DNA of 64,000 bases from Pedobacter hartonius. Lineage in GTDB: Bacteria > Bacteroidota > Bacteroidia > Sphingobacteriales > Sphingobacteriaceae. The DNA is taken from positions 124,001 to 188,000 of the forward strand of contig NZ_FNRA01000010.1 of assembly GCF_900107535.1 (NCBI RefSeq), written 5' to 3'. Numbering within the stretch: position 1 is the stretch's first letter; every line of letters begins with the position of its first letter. Position numbers and translations under genes: made by a program. Below the pieces are notes generated by a model. The model was not told the origin of the DNA. It worked only from the letters and a program-made list of their open reading frames with translations, and ran no database searches. Shown here one piece after another: positions 36,271 through 44,943 of this stretch.

Positions 36271-37323
36271 TTAAATTTCTTTACCATGAATTCGATTTTT
36301 GGCTTCAAGATAGGGTTTATGGTAACGCTCGTAAAAACGCTGCTTGTCATCCTTAAAACTAATTACCGCACCTAATTTATACATCATTTTTATGTAATAC
36401 CAGGCCAGGTCAATCTGATGCGGTTTAAATCCGCTTCTTGCGCTTTTAGGATATAAATGATGATTATTATGCCATTCACCTGCAACAAAGCCGGGCCACA
36501 ATTGATTGATAGATTTATCGTTCTCGCTATAGTCAGTCCCTACCCGCTGCTTGTCTTCACCCTTAGCATGGCCCTCGTAATTGAAGGTGCGCACTCCTAT
36601 CGCCCAAAATGCGGCTGCACCAAAGAGACTGCAGGCCAGTGCATGCCCGCCCATAAGATAAAAAGCAAGATACCAGAAGGACCAGTTCAATACCCAGGTG
36701 ATCAGGGCCGAAACCGGATTTACATAAGAACCCCATACTTTGTACTGCCCGTAAGTATTCCCGGATACGCCGGTATGCTTCATCAGCAGCTGAACCCGGT
36801 GGTAATCAGAAACACTCAGATCCTTGGCGATGGGCTGGTGATTTACATCCGCCAGAAAACAATAGAGAAAACCTGCCTGCGCATTGTAAGGATCGCCAGG
36901 CTGGTCTGATTTGGAATGATGTACATGGTGCGAGATGACATAAATCTCTTCAGGAATAACATTTATTGTCAGATTTTGAGTAATAAAACGCCAGAAGCTG
37001 TTTCGGAACTTATAAGCGCCGTGTGTACAATAACGATGGTGCCATATCGTACCGTGGGTTCCCATGATGATCATACTGTAGATAAATGCAGCCAGCACTG
37101 TCCACCAGCTCAGGTAGCTGGAAAGGAAGATAAAGAAAAAGGGAATTAAGCAAAGAACTTTTAACCAGCTAAAGAATGGCAGCCAGTTCCGGCGGTCTCT
37201 GATCACATTCAGCCTGCTGAAGAATTCAGTTAATATCTGGTTTATCGTAGGCTTAATCAGCTTACCTTTTTTGTCGTTCCAGCCATATGCAGGCGGTTGC
37301 AACACATGGTCTAAAAATGGCAT
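36271..37323 (-). CDS. Membrane-bound acyl-CoA (fatty acid) desaturase
   Basis: A 350-residue desaturase of the delta-9-type acyl-CoA family. The three His boxes are complete: GTHGTIWHHRYCTHGAYKF (residues 88-106), SHHVHHSK (131-138) and EWHNNHHLYPKSARSGF (about 288-304). These bind two irons in the cytoplasmic active site. Hydrophobic pairs lie at about 52-95 and 205-245. It should put a double bond into long acyl chains to adjust membrane fluidity, with electrons from a ferredoxin or cytochrome partner not seen here. The 5' leader is long and AT-rich. Confidence 0.9.
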   Translation of the reverse strand: MPFLDHVLQPPAYGWNDKKGKLIKPTINQILTEFFSRLNVIRDRRNWLPFFSWLKVLCLIPFFFIFLSSYLSWWTVLAAFIYSMIIMGTHGTIWHHRYCTHGAYKFRNSFWRFITQNLTINVIPEEIYVISHHVHHSKSDQPGDPYNAQAGFLYCFLADVNHQPIAKDLSVSDYHRVQLLMKHTGVSGNTYGQYKVWGSYVNPVSALITWVLNWSFWYLAFYLMGGHALACSLFGAAAFWAIGVRTFNYEGHAKGEDKQRVGTDYSENDKSINQLWPGFVAGEWHNNHHLYPKSARSGFKPHQIDLAWYYIKMMYKLGAVISFKDDKQRFYERYHKPYLEAKNRIHGKEI

Positions 37324-37647
37324 GTTATTGAAATTAGATATGAAATAGATATAGAAACGATTATCCGTCAGGTGTTATAACGAGTTTTTTATTAAAAATC
37401 CAAAGGAGGAGAAATAATGAAGAAAATTTACCAGAATACATTACACCTATATATATAAACGACATTAGCCGGTGAAAAGATCTACACGAGACAGCATTTA
37501 TTTTACATACGGAAATAAATGCCCCTGAAGCCATTATTTATCTAAATAATTACATAAATCTGCATGAGAAAATGAACTATACAGAAACTATTTAAATATA
37601 AAACATAACCTATCCGGGCGTGTTAACGAATAAATTAAACCTAAATC
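37324..37647. other. Intergenic region between desaturase and DUF6766 genes
   Basis: 324 AT-rich bases that must contain the divergent promoters. No gene can be supported. The one notable item is AAAGGAGGAG at 37403-37412, followed by an ATG at 37417 and a 13-codon frame ending at 37458 on the plus strand. A perfect Shine-Dalgarno sequence is unusual in this phylum, but the product (MKKIYQNTLHLYI) shows no recognisable feature. Confidence 0.4.
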
Positions 37648-38322
37648 ATGAAAGGCACAGCTTCTGCGAAGTATTCATATTTTTACCGCAATGGATTAAC
37701 GATTGTATTCCTTGCCCTGTTCATTATCACGCTTGCCGCGCAGGCATTAACGGGCTGGAAACAGCATAACAGTGACCTTACAGAGGATCACGTTGCTCCG
37801 ATCGGACTTTCCACCTACCTTACAAGCGGGCATTTCATCTCGGCCACATTCGAAAATTTTGAAAGCGAATTTCTGCAAATGGCACTTTATGTACTGCTAA
37901 CAGTAGGATTACGCCAGGTGGGCTCGGCAGAATCGAAAAAACTGGATGAACCTGAAGAGGTTGACAGGGAACCCATCCCGTCAAAAGATGCACCGTGGGC
38001 AGTTAGAAAGGGCGGACTGATACTTAAACTTTACAGCAGTTCCTTATTCATCTGTTTTGCCATTCTGTTTTTTGTTAGCTGGGGATTTCACCTCTATGGG
38101 AGCTGGCAAAACCATAACGTTGAACAGGCAGCTAAAAATTTGCCATTAGAAAATGTGGGGGCTTATCTTACTGAACCGGAATTCTGGTTCGAAACTTTCC
38201 AAAACTGGCAAAGCGAGTTCTTGTCTGTCGCGTCAATTGTGTTTCTAACCATATACTTCCGGCAGAAAGGCTCTCCAGAATCTAAGCCTGTAGATGCACC
38301 ACATATGGAAACAGGCAAATAG
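37648..38322 (+). CDS. DUF6766-like membrane protein with an internal duplication
   Basis: A 224-residue, four-helix membrane protein built from two similar halves. Each half has a first helix, then GWKQHNSD or GSWQNHNVE, a YLTSGHFISATFENFESEFL or YLTEPEFWFETFQNWQSEFL block, a second helix and a charged LRQVGSAESKK or FRQKGSPESKP tail. This is the pattern of the uncharacterised DUF6766 family. The repeated (F/N)(E/Q)SEFL motif at a membrane edge suggests a two-fold symmetric assembly. Function unknown. The gene is probably a single transcript. Confidence 0.8.
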   Translation: MKGTASAKYSYFYRNGLTIVFLALFIITLAAQALTGWKQHNSDLTEDHVAPIGLSTYLTSGHFISATFENFESEFLQMALYVLLTVGLRQVGSAESKKLDEPEEVDREPIPSKDAPWAVRKGGLILKLYSSSLFICFAILFFVSWGFHLYGSWQNHNVEQAAKNLPLENVGAYLTEPEFWFETFQNWQSEFLSVASIVFLTIYFRQKGSPESKPVDAPHMETGK

Positions 38323-38350
38323 AGGATTATTAATTAAGGCCATATAATGG

Positions 38351-39457
38351 CTAATCATCGAAATCATAATCTGCCTCCTGACAGTCAACGGTTTGATCCA
38401 TAAAAAGCTGCTCCTGCGTTGTCTTCGCCTCATTACTGATCCTTCCCTTTAAAATGCTCTGTCCTGTAACTGCAGGATTATTGCCCCTGCCTAAAGGCCA
38501 TTTCCCGAAAGTGTCAGTGATATGGATTCCGGCAAGACTGGCTGCCTGTAATCCGAAATCGGTACAATTTTGCTGGTTCAGGTTATAGGTCATGCCTTCA
38601 AATTTTCTGGTCAGTTCCAGTATATTTTCAAAATTACGCCTGGAAATGAATTTACCCAGTACTTCGTCCCAAAGGTGCCCGGCATCATCTTTAAACGTTG
38701 CTGATGTAGTGGGCGCAATTGGAGTAGCAGAAAGTACCTGATCTTTATCGGGATAAAATCCGAAAGATGCCGAAGCGTAGGTAGAATCAGCATTGTATTT
38801 GATCAGCGTGATAAAGGTGTGCCCGGTATTTACCCAAACAAATATTTTACGTTTACCGGGGGCCGGCTGTTTGACATGGAACAACAAGGCATACGCCACC
38901 GCAGTTTTCCCGTCATTAAAATTACTGATAATCTGCTGAAAGCTGGTACGTTTACTTTTTTTGGACGTTCGTTTGGCCCTTACTACCAGGGCCCTTTTAC
39001 CCACTATGGCATCATCTTTTAAACTCACGGCCAAAGCTCCGTCCTGTGGGTTTGAGCCGACAGCTGAAAGCTGCAGACTATCCATACCGCTGCCATTCAC
39101 GCGGACTGCCTTGAAGAAACATTTCATTGCCAGCGGATATAACCTTAAACGGGCAAAAACATTGGCAAGGTGATAATAGAACTTTTTGCCGGACTGGTAT
39201 TTATACTGCTGATCAGGCACCCCAAGATCCGTTAAATAATTCAGCAGCCTGACATGTTCCATGGAACCCCTCAAACCTGCTGCCAGGCTTGCCGTTGTTT
39301 TCGGAATAACCGAAAGAGAATCTATGCCACCTGCCGGGGAAGACACCGCAGAGAGGTATCCGTTATGCTCCACTATCTGGGCAAATGAAGGCTGACTAAA
39401 TAAAAAGGTTACTGTAAAAACCGAAGCTTTTAATAGCAGTGATGGGGAGGCAGGCAT
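38351..39457 (-). CDS. Secreted protein of unknown function with a possible Cys/His active site
   Basis: A 368-residue exported protein (signal peptide to about residue 26, PSFAQ). No family is recognised with confidence. The C-terminal half has a strand IFVWVNTGHTFITLIKY (His213) and about 85 residues later QQNCTDFGLQAASLAG (Cys298). This strand-His ... NCT-helix layout recalls LRAT, PPPDE and other circularly permuted papain-like proteins (His before Cys), so a cysteine hydrolase or transferase is possible. The first half contains helices resembling TPR-like packing (LYPLAMKCFFKAVRV). It converges with the DUF6766 gene. Confidence 0.6.
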   Translation of the reverse strand: MPASPSLLLKASVFTVTFLFSQPSFAQIVEHNGYLSAVSSPAGGIDSLSVIPKTTASLAAGLRGSMEHVRLLNYLTDLGVPDQQYKYQSGKKFYYHLANVFARLRLYPLAMKCFFKAVRVNGSGMDSLQLSAVGSNPQDGALAVSLKDDAIVGKRALVVRAKRTSKKSKRTSFQQIISNFNDGKTAVAYALLFHVKQPAPGKRKIFVWVNTGHTFITLIKYNADSTYASASFGFYPDKDQVLSATPIAPTTSATFKDDAGHLWDEVLGKFISRRNFENILELTRKFEGMTYNLNQQNCTDFGLQAASLAGIHITDTFGKWPLGRGNNPAVTGQSILKGRISNEAKTTQEQLFMDQTVDCQEADYDFDD

Positions 39458-39795
39458 TGCGAAAGATTAATGTAGATCCAAATCCGGGCCCTCTCTATAC
39501 TCCGCCGGGCAGAGTAAAAAGGACTTATGTTAGCTATTCTCCGAACAGAAGGGATTTAACGGCAACAACAACACGTAATACCATCTTTTAAAATGATATT
39601 CTTAATCTGGTTTGTAAAAACAAATCCTGAAAAAGACCGGGTTCCAATGATTACTATTGTTTCCATGTGATATAACAAACATAGAAAATTAATATTAAAT
39701 CTACCAGATCAATAGACTTAATATTTTCTTGTGAGAATCTAATTACAAATGACAAGGTTACCTTGTAACTTCATCATATAAGAATAGCCTAAAAG
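39458..39795. other. Intergenic region, degraded
   Basis: 338 bases without a supportable gene, leading into the histidine-kinase remnant at 39796. It holds the leader of the secreted protein at its left end and the perfect palindrome at 39752-39766. The rest is AT-rich. Confidence 0.45.
39752..39766. promoter_or_regulatory. Perfect 15-bp palindrome, possible operator
   Basis: ACAAGGTTACCTTGT is a dyad with 7-base arms around a central T, in otherwise AT-rich DNA. Its length and symmetry suit a TetR-, MarR- or HxlR-type repressor dimer. No intact gene start lies next to it now: the nearest sequence is a decayed histidine-kinase fragment, so it may be a leftover operator. Confidence 0.4.
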
Positions 39796-39995
39796 CTACC
39801 TAAATTCAATTCTAAAAGTGGTTCCGTTATTTTCGCTGCTATTGACAGTCACAATTCCGCCTAGAATCTCTACCTGGGATTTAACCATAACCCTACGCCG
39901 TTATCGGCAAACATAATTGCTATTTTATCGGCCAGTTTCTCGCTGATAATGGCAATATTGCTGCTGGTATCTTTCCGCCGGTATTTACTTCAATT
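39796..39995 (-). pseudogene. Decayed histidine-kinase ATPase-domain remnant
   Basis: On the minus strand one frame reads DTSSNIAIISEKLADKIAIM then FADNGVG, matching the N and G1 boxes of a HATPase_c domain. After a short frame change the sequence reads KSQVEILGGIVTVNSSENNG followed by TTFRIEFR and a stop, which is the G2-to-end part. Residues between the boxes are missing (GVGLWL jumps to VKSQ) and no upstream dimerisation or sensor part is seen. It is the 3' scrap of a two-component sensor gene. Confidence 0.65.
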
Positions 39996-40228
39996 AATAG
40001 ATAATGTAATGTAAACTTTATATGTGTTTAATAATAATGACAGACAAAATTGATAATACACAAGAATAATAACATTCATGTATGTAAAATAACATGTTTT
40101 TTTAAGAAAACACCTTATTGTTACTATTATCTGTATATGCTGCAGAATTGATATAATACTATTAACACTATCATAATAATGATAGTCATATATCATCTAT
40201 GTTATTTTATTAATAAATAGGGCTGTGG

Positions 40229-40236
40229 TAACTTTG
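40229..40236 (+). promoter_or_regulatory. Candidate -7 box (TAACTTTG) for the MdaB-like gene
   Basis: TAACTTTG fits the Bacteroidota -7 consensus TAnnTTTG. Transcription would start near 40240, about 100 bases before the ATG, so the whole inverted-repeat leader (40258-40339) would be transcribed. No exact TTTG is present at the -33 distance. Confidence 0.45.
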
Positions 40237-40257
40237 TGTTATAAATTTAAAGACAAA

Positions 40258-40339
40258 GAAACCTGCACAAGAGTACTTTTTAAAAAATTAAAATAAATCT
40301 TGTGCAAGCTTCATAACAATTAAAAAACAACATATACTA
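40258..40339 (+). promoter_or_regulatory. Inverted-repeat leader, copy 1 (MdaB-like gene)
   Basis: The 82 bases between GAAACCTGCA and the ATG contain arms TGCACAAGA (40264-40272) and TCTTGTGCA (40298-40306) separated by exactly 25 bases. The same arrangement with the same spacing occurs on the minus strand at 46289-46207. The 33 bases starting at the second arm differ at only three positions between the copies. It may be an operator with two half-sites or an RNA hairpin in the 5' leader. Confidence 0.75.
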
Positions 40340-40978
40340 ATGAAAAAAATATTCGTAATCAACGGTGGACAAGCCTTTGGTCACTCAGGTGGCCGTTTCA
40401 ACCGGTCAGTCACAGATGCAACTATCAATTTCTTTACTACACATCCTGGCTTCGAAGTCCGCTCTACAGATATCAATACCAACTATGATGCTAAACAGGA
40501 AGTAGAAAATTATAAATGGGCGGATGTGATCATTTACCATACTCCGGTATGGTGGTTTCAATTGCCTCATGGAATGAAAAAATATATTGATGTGGTGTTT
40601 ACCGAAGGACATGACAATGGAATTTACCACAGCGACGGCCGCTCCTCGGCTAATCCTGCAATTAACTATGGCACCGGTGGCTCCCTGCATGGCAAGCAAT
40701 ATATGCTGACGACTTCCTGGAATGCCCCCAAAGAAGCCTTTACCCTGCCTGGTGAATTCTTCAATGAGAAAAGCGTGGACGAAGGACCAATGTTTGGCTT
40801 TCACCGTATGAATGCTTTTACCGGCATGAAACCCCTGGAAGGAATGCATTTCCACGATGTGGAGAAAAATGCAGACATTGTAAAAGATCTGAAACGATAT
40901 GACGATCACCTGAACAAAATATTCAACCCTAAAGAACATCAGAAGGAGCCTGTACTTAACGGTAGTATTAACAGCTAA
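40340..40978 (+). CDS. MdaB-like NADPH:quinone oxidoreductase (flavodoxin fold)
   Basis: A 212-residue FMN/FAD-binding reductase. The flavodoxin-like start KKIFVINGGQAFGHSGGRFN, the ADVIIYHTPVWWFQLPHGMK segment (with PVWWFxlP characteristic of the MdaB/KefF group) and QYMLTTSWNAPKEAF agree with modulator-of-drug-activity B. It should reduce quinones with two electrons, protecting against redox cycling. The last 12 residues (HQKEPVLNGSINS) read into what was probably the start of a downstream ABM gene. The gene carries the inverted-repeat leader shared with the acyltransferase pair. HxlR-type quinone-sensing repressors often control such genes, but none is present in the window. Confidence 0.87.
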   Translation: MKKIFVINGGQAFGHSGGRFNRSVTDATINFFTTHPGFEVRSTDINTNYDAKQEVENYKWADVIIYHTPVWWFQLPHGMKKYIDVVFTEGHDNGIYHSDGRSSANPAINYGTGGSLHGKQYMLTTSWNAPKEAFTLPGEFFNEKSVDEGPMFGFHRMNAFTGMKPLEGMHFHDVEKNADIVKDLKRYDDHLNKIFNPKEHQKEPVLNGSINS

Positions 40979-41099
40979 ACCAGGAAGTGCAGATGCATTA
41001 AAAACATTGCTGCAAGACCTCGTGGTGCAATCCACAAAAGAAGCAGCATGCCTGAAATATGAATTGTATCAGTCTGGAACATTTATTTACCAGCTTTAG
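40953..41099 (+). pseudogene. Truncated antibiotic-biosynthesis-monooxygenase (ABM) domain
   Basis: In the frame +1 to the MdaB-like gene the sequence reads YLTVVLTAKPGSADALKTLL, then QDLVVQSTKEAACLKYELYQ and SGTFIYQL before a stop. The first 40 residues match the N-terminal half of ABM-domain proteins (VxLTAKPGxxxAL ... SRxEpGCLxYeLhq). The second half of the roughly 95-residue domain is gone, replaced by a junction that runs into the 3' end of the sialate esterase gene. No start codon precedes it. MdaB-like and ABM genes often travel together, so this was probably an operon partner. Confidence 0.65.
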
Positions 41100-43074
41100 C
41101 CTCAGTAGTATCTTTCCAGTTATCCGTACGGAATGGCGAAGCCGGAAGGCCCGCCCCATTATACAAATTACATAACGGGTTATCTGCCCATGCATACCTC
41201 ACAGCAACAGGATTCGGAACTTCTGTACTGCTCAGTACTACTTTATTGCCCTTGATCACCGCATCAGCCCAATAGAACTTTTGATCCGCACCTGCAACAG
41301 CAAAGCCCGTTAAAGCGGCTCCATCTTTCGTTTTTAAGCCTCCGTCAGTATACTTAAAGTTTACGCTAACCGAATTGCCTTTCACCTGCTGTGAAATTGC
41401 CAGCGGACCCGAGTAAGGAGTTTTGTAACTATAAGTTTTTGCCAGGGCAATTAATGCCAGCCGGCGTCCCACCTCCTGTTTATTTTTGGGATGGATATCG
41501 CCCCCTTCTCCAATATCGATGGTGACAGACATACCCGTATTTGGCAGGGAAAGCGTTTTCAGCTGTGCATCCCTCAGTTCCGCCCAGGCGGAAGCAGCGG
41601 GTTGTTCCGACGTTTTCATATAGTTGGCCAGCTGAACAAAATAAAAGGGGAAGTCTCCGATATTCCATTTCTTCCTCCAGTCTGTAATCATTGCAGGGAA
41701 AAGCGTACGGTACTGATTCGCCCTTCCGGAATTGCTTTCTCCCTGGTACCAGATCGCTCCGCGAATGGCAAACGGAATAAAAGGGTGGATCATCGAATTG
41801 TATAACACCGCCGGCCTGTTTGGGCTTTCAATTCCTGAGGGTACCGCCGGAATATCCTTCAGGTGCAATCCCACCTTATACTTCCAGTCGCCATCCAGGG
41901 AAATACGTTCACCTGCAGCAGAACTCAAAGCCATCACTTTTTTATCTCCATAGATACCGCCACCGCCGGTAAGGTCAAATACCCTTACCGCAAGAACAAA
42001 CTCTCCGGCTTTTACCTGAGCGGCAGGAACTGTATACGAACGGGTTTCTCCAAATCCCTTCGTTTCCCCTATTTTAACGCCATCAAAGAAAGTAATGTCA
42101 TCATCGTCTATTGTCCCTAAATTGATCTTCAGGTCCTTACCAGCCCATGATGCCGGGATAGATATCTTTTTACGGAACCAAACAACACCATCGAAAGCAG
42201 GAAGAACAGTACCCTCCCAAAGCGCAGGCAAAGCCATGGTCTTCCATGAAGAGTCGTCATAACCCGTCGCCACCCATACAGGTCTCCCCTGTTCAAAACC
42301 GGCATCTTTTGCCAGGACCGTATTTTGCCAGTTCTCCATTGCCTTTTTAGAATTGGCCAGAACTTTTTCCTGATCGGTACGCTCTATCCTGTTCACGGCC
42401 TCTGCAAAATAAGGCATCGTTTTAAGCGTGGTACCACTGGTCCATGCTTCGGCAATGGTACCGCCCCATGAGGTATGGATCAGCCCGACAGGGATTCCTT
42501 TTTTCCTGTAGATCTCCCTTGCAAAGAAATAAGCAACCGAGGAAAACTCAGCCACACTTTGCGGACTGCATTCCTGCCATCCCCCGCCGGTTACCTTTAC
42601 ATCTTTTAAGGGCCTGTTGGCAGTCACATGTTCCGCCTGCAGCAACCTAATGTTCGGATATTTCGCCTCGCTGATCTCTTTCTGATAATCTTTGATCTTC
42701 CCCCAGCCAGCCAGTGGCATTTCCATATTCGATTGTCCTGAACACAGCCATACCTCACCAATCAGCACGTTTTTCAGGGTAAGCGGCTCACCATCAGAAA
42801 TGTTAATTGTGTATGGCCCTCCATAGGAAGGTGTAGCAACGAGGATTTTCCAGTCGCCATTGCTGTCTGCAACGGAACTATACTTTCTGGCGTTCCATGA
42901 TGTGCCGATCTCTATTGTTTTACCCGGTTCTGACTGTCCCCAGAAAGCGGCATTTGTCTTTTGCTGTAGTATCATATTGTCGCTAAAGACAGCAGGCAGC
43001 TTTACTTTAGCCTGAACAGTATATCCTATACACAATACTATAAAAAGCAGCGTAGTTTTCAGTTGTCCCATCAT
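41083..43074 (-). CDS. Sialate O-acetylesterase-like protein
   Basis: About 663 residues from MMGQLKTTLLFIVLCIGYTV, a clear signal peptide; an ATG 19 codons further up would destroy it. The SGNH/GDSL-type esterase nucleophile is in EVWLCSGQSNMEMPL (Ser112 with this start). A later AIWYQGESNSG and GGDIHPKNKQE supply the remaining catalytic block and His. Between them lies an inserted galactose-binding-like jelly roll (about residues 265-400, WFRKKISIPASWAGKDLKIN). Such enzymes remove O-acetyl groups from sialic acid or from acetylated hemicellulose in the periplasm. It lies about 100 bases downstream of the glycolipid cluster on the same strand; its 3' end overlaps the ABM remnant. Confidence 0.87.
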   Translation of the reverse strand: MMGQLKTTLLFIVLCIGYTVQAKVKLPAVFSDNMILQQKTNAAFWGQSEPGKTIEIGTSWNARKYSSVADSNGDWKILVATPSYGGPYTINISDGEPLTLKNVLIGEVWLCSGQSNMEMPLAGWGKIKDYQKEISEAKYPNIRLLQAEHVTANRPLKDVKVTGGGWQECSPQSVAEFSSVAYFFAREIYRKKGIPVGLIHTSWGGTIAEAWTSGTTLKTMPYFAEAVNRIERTDQEKVLANSKKAMENWQNTVLAKDAGFEQGRPVWVATGYDDSSWKTMALPALWEGTVLPAFDGVVWFRKKISIPASWAGKDLKINLGTIDDDDITFFDGVKIGETKGFGETRSYTVPAAQVKAGEFVLAVRVFDLTGGGGIYGDKKVMALSSAAGERISLDGDWKYKVGLHLKDIPAVPSGIESPNRPAVLYNSMIHPFIPFAIRGAIWYQGESNSGRANQYRTLFPAMITDWRKKWNIGDFPFYFVQLANYMKTSEQPAASAWAELRDAQLKTLSLPNTGMSVTIDIGEGGDIHPKNKQEVGRRLALIALAKTYSYKTPYSGPLAISQQVKGNSVSVNFKYTDGGLKTKDGAALTGFAVAGADQKFYWADAVIKGNKVVLSSTEVPNPVAVRYAWADNPLCNLYNGAGLPASPFRTDNWKDTTEAKAGK

Positions 43075-43177
43075 ATGAATCAGATCATTTTTTTCTCCGT
43101 CAAGTTTAATCAATGTTAATAGAAATAACAAACTTTAACAAGAACATCTTAACTAATTATGAATGTTTCTTTCAGGA

Positions 43178-43681
43178 TCACAATGACCACAATAATTCCC
43201 TTACTTTTTTAATGGAATATAATGTAAAGTACATAGCCAGTATCGCAGCCAGGGAGCCCATCAGAACAGAAAGCAGGCGGCCATCAAAGCGGTAATTTTC
43301 AGGGAGGCTGATATCCACACACAACATAACCAGCAGGATGAAAACCAGGGTACCCATTCCGTTGATACCGGCAATCCTGAAAATAAACTTATACTTTGAA
43401 GATCTGCCAGGGAACATCATGTCATTCCCACACTGTTCTGCAACGGCCATAGATTTCTTCATCATATCAAAAGTGATCATAAATGGCAGTAAAAAAGCCA
43501 TCGGCAGTATAAAGCGCGCAAAACAGTACGATCCATGAAAGAGGCATACCGCTCTGAGATCCTGAAAATTAAAATAAGGATAACAGGTATTGAAAAGCAG
43601 GTTAACCAGTGTAGAAAGGAGAAGATTTTTGCGGGCAAATTTTCTCCAGACTGCAGGCTCCTGTCCATCATACTGCTGCAT
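43178..43681 (-). CDS. Four-helix membrane protein at the end of the glycolipid cluster
   Basis: An unrecognised 167-residue protein with four hydrophobic segments, at about residues 18-38, 53-72, 104-124 and 135-156, and short charged loops. Its start overlaps the end of the preceding acyltransferase gene by 14 bases, so it is translationally coupled to the cluster. By position it may help move or anchor the lipid product, in the manner of the small membrane proteins that accompany mycobacterial PapA-containing glycolipid clusters. That comparison is only by analogy, as I see no sequence relation. Confidence 0.6.
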   Translation of the reverse strand: MQQYDGQEPAVWRKFARKNLLLSTLVNLLFNTCYPYFNFQDLRAVCLFHGSYCFARFILPMAFLLPFMITFDMMKKSMAVAEQCGNDMMFPGRSSKYKFIFRIAGINGMGTLVFILLVMLCVDISLPENYRFDGRLLSVLMGSLAAILAMYFTLYSIKKVRELLWSL

Positions 43682-44936
43682 ATCCTGCCTCTGCCCCCTG
43701 CAGTAATAAACCGATTGTCCTTTGCCTGATCACCATTGCCTCCTCCTCTTTAAGAAAAGCCTCATTTGAACAAAACATAAAATCCATTTCTCCCCTGAAG
43801 GTACTGACCACCATCGTATTGGGGTTTTTCCATGGAAATGCAACTGAGGGGCTGTATATCGTTTCCAGCTCAAATGAGTGGTACTGTTCGGCAATGCCCA
43901 ACCTTCCCATATTGGAAAGCGTAACATCATGGGTACCTTCTGATTCTTTCAGATACCTGACGATCTGGTATGAAGAAAAATACTCGCTCATCAGCAGCCA
44001 TTCCCGGCCGTTCAGCCCCGCTATTTTGCTGACCAGCTCCTCTTTTACTTTTTTTACCTTTGCCCAAAAATCAAGCCCGGCATCCTGATCTGCGATAACT
44101 TCCAGGGTAGGCGCCAGGGCAAACATCATATCATCTTTTATCTCCGGAACAAATCTTCTGATATCCACCGGCATAACCACCCTGCCCCTTGCATTCTCTC
44201 CCTGCACCAAACGGAATGCCTCCAGGAATGCCACACACAATACGGCATGTACCGTTGTTCCGGTTCTTTTACAGGCCGCAACTATTGCTGAAGTATTTTT
44301 GGCATCTAACTTCCAGTGCAGCATATAATTGTCCCCCGCAACACTTTTCCTGCCTTTAGATCTAGTCAGGAAGAACCATAAGGCCAAAACAGACAGCAGC
44401 CTCATCTTTATCTGTTTGTTTATGGAATACTTCTCTGAAAGCAATGCCTGTACCGACTTAAAGGGAGGATAGGCCAGCAGTTCCTTTTCAGGATCATCAA
44501 GCACAGCAAGCAGCTCGCCCATCAATGTGGCCATGCTTCTACCGTCGCAGATACAGTGCGGGCAGACCAGCATCAGCTCCGAAACCTCTGTGCTCCAAAG
44601 CCAGACCACCCTGGCCAGCGGCGAATCTTTTTCCTCAAACAACTTTCCCCATTCTGCCTTTGATTCTACCATCCAGTGCTCATCGTTTAGTCTTTCCACT
44701 TTCCTCACAGGAATTTCTGCGAGCACCGGACTCAAAACAAGGTAAGGGATTCCCTGCCCATAGTTTTTGATAACGGACTGCAGCGAAGGGTGTTTCTTTT
44801 GTAGCTTACTGAGTGCAGCATTGAGTTTTGCAGGCTGCAGACTGCCGCGTATCCTGACAGTAAAAACACAATTCAGGGATGTTGAGGAATCAATATACAT
44901 GATCCTTTCTCCAACGATCATTTTTCTTTCCATCAT
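43668..44936 (-). CDS. Condensation-superfamily acyltransferase, copy 2 (PapA/WES-like)
   Basis: A 422-residue protein of the CoA-dependent acyltransferase / NRPS condensation fold. The active-site motif is CPHCICDGRS (residues 125-134): the catalytic His127 and Asp131 of HHxxxDG are kept, while the first His is replaced by Pro. The partner-domain floor-loop region is present (VVMPVDIRRFVPEIKDDMMF), and the C-terminal half has VTLSNMGRLGIAEQYHSFEL. In PapA-type enzymes this fold transfers polyketide or fatty acyl groups to sugar or alcohol hydroxyls. It follows copy 1 after 7 bases; the two are clearly paralogues and were duplicated in place. Confidence 0.82.
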   Translation of the reverse strand: MMERKMIVGERIMYIDSSTSLNCVFTVRIRGSLQPAKLNAALSKLQKKHPSLQSVIKNYGQGIPYLVLSPVLAEIPVRKVERLNDEHWMVESKAEWGKLFEEKDSPLARVVWLWSTEVSELMLVCPHCICDGRSMATLMGELLAVLDDPEKELLAYPPFKSVQALLSEKYSINKQIKMRLLSVLALWFFLTRSKGRKSVAGDNYMLHWKLDAKNTSAIVAACKRTGTTVHAVLCVAFLEAFRLVQGENARGRVVMPVDIRRFVPEIKDDMMFALAPTLEVIADQDAGLDFWAKVKKVKEELVSKIAGLNGREWLLMSEYFSSYQIVRYLKESEGTHDVTLSNMGRLGIAEQYHSFELETIYSPSVAFPWKNPNTMVVSTFRGEMDFMFCSNEAFLKEEEAMVIRQRTIGLLLQGAEAGYAAV

Positions 44937-44943
44937 TTTTAAA

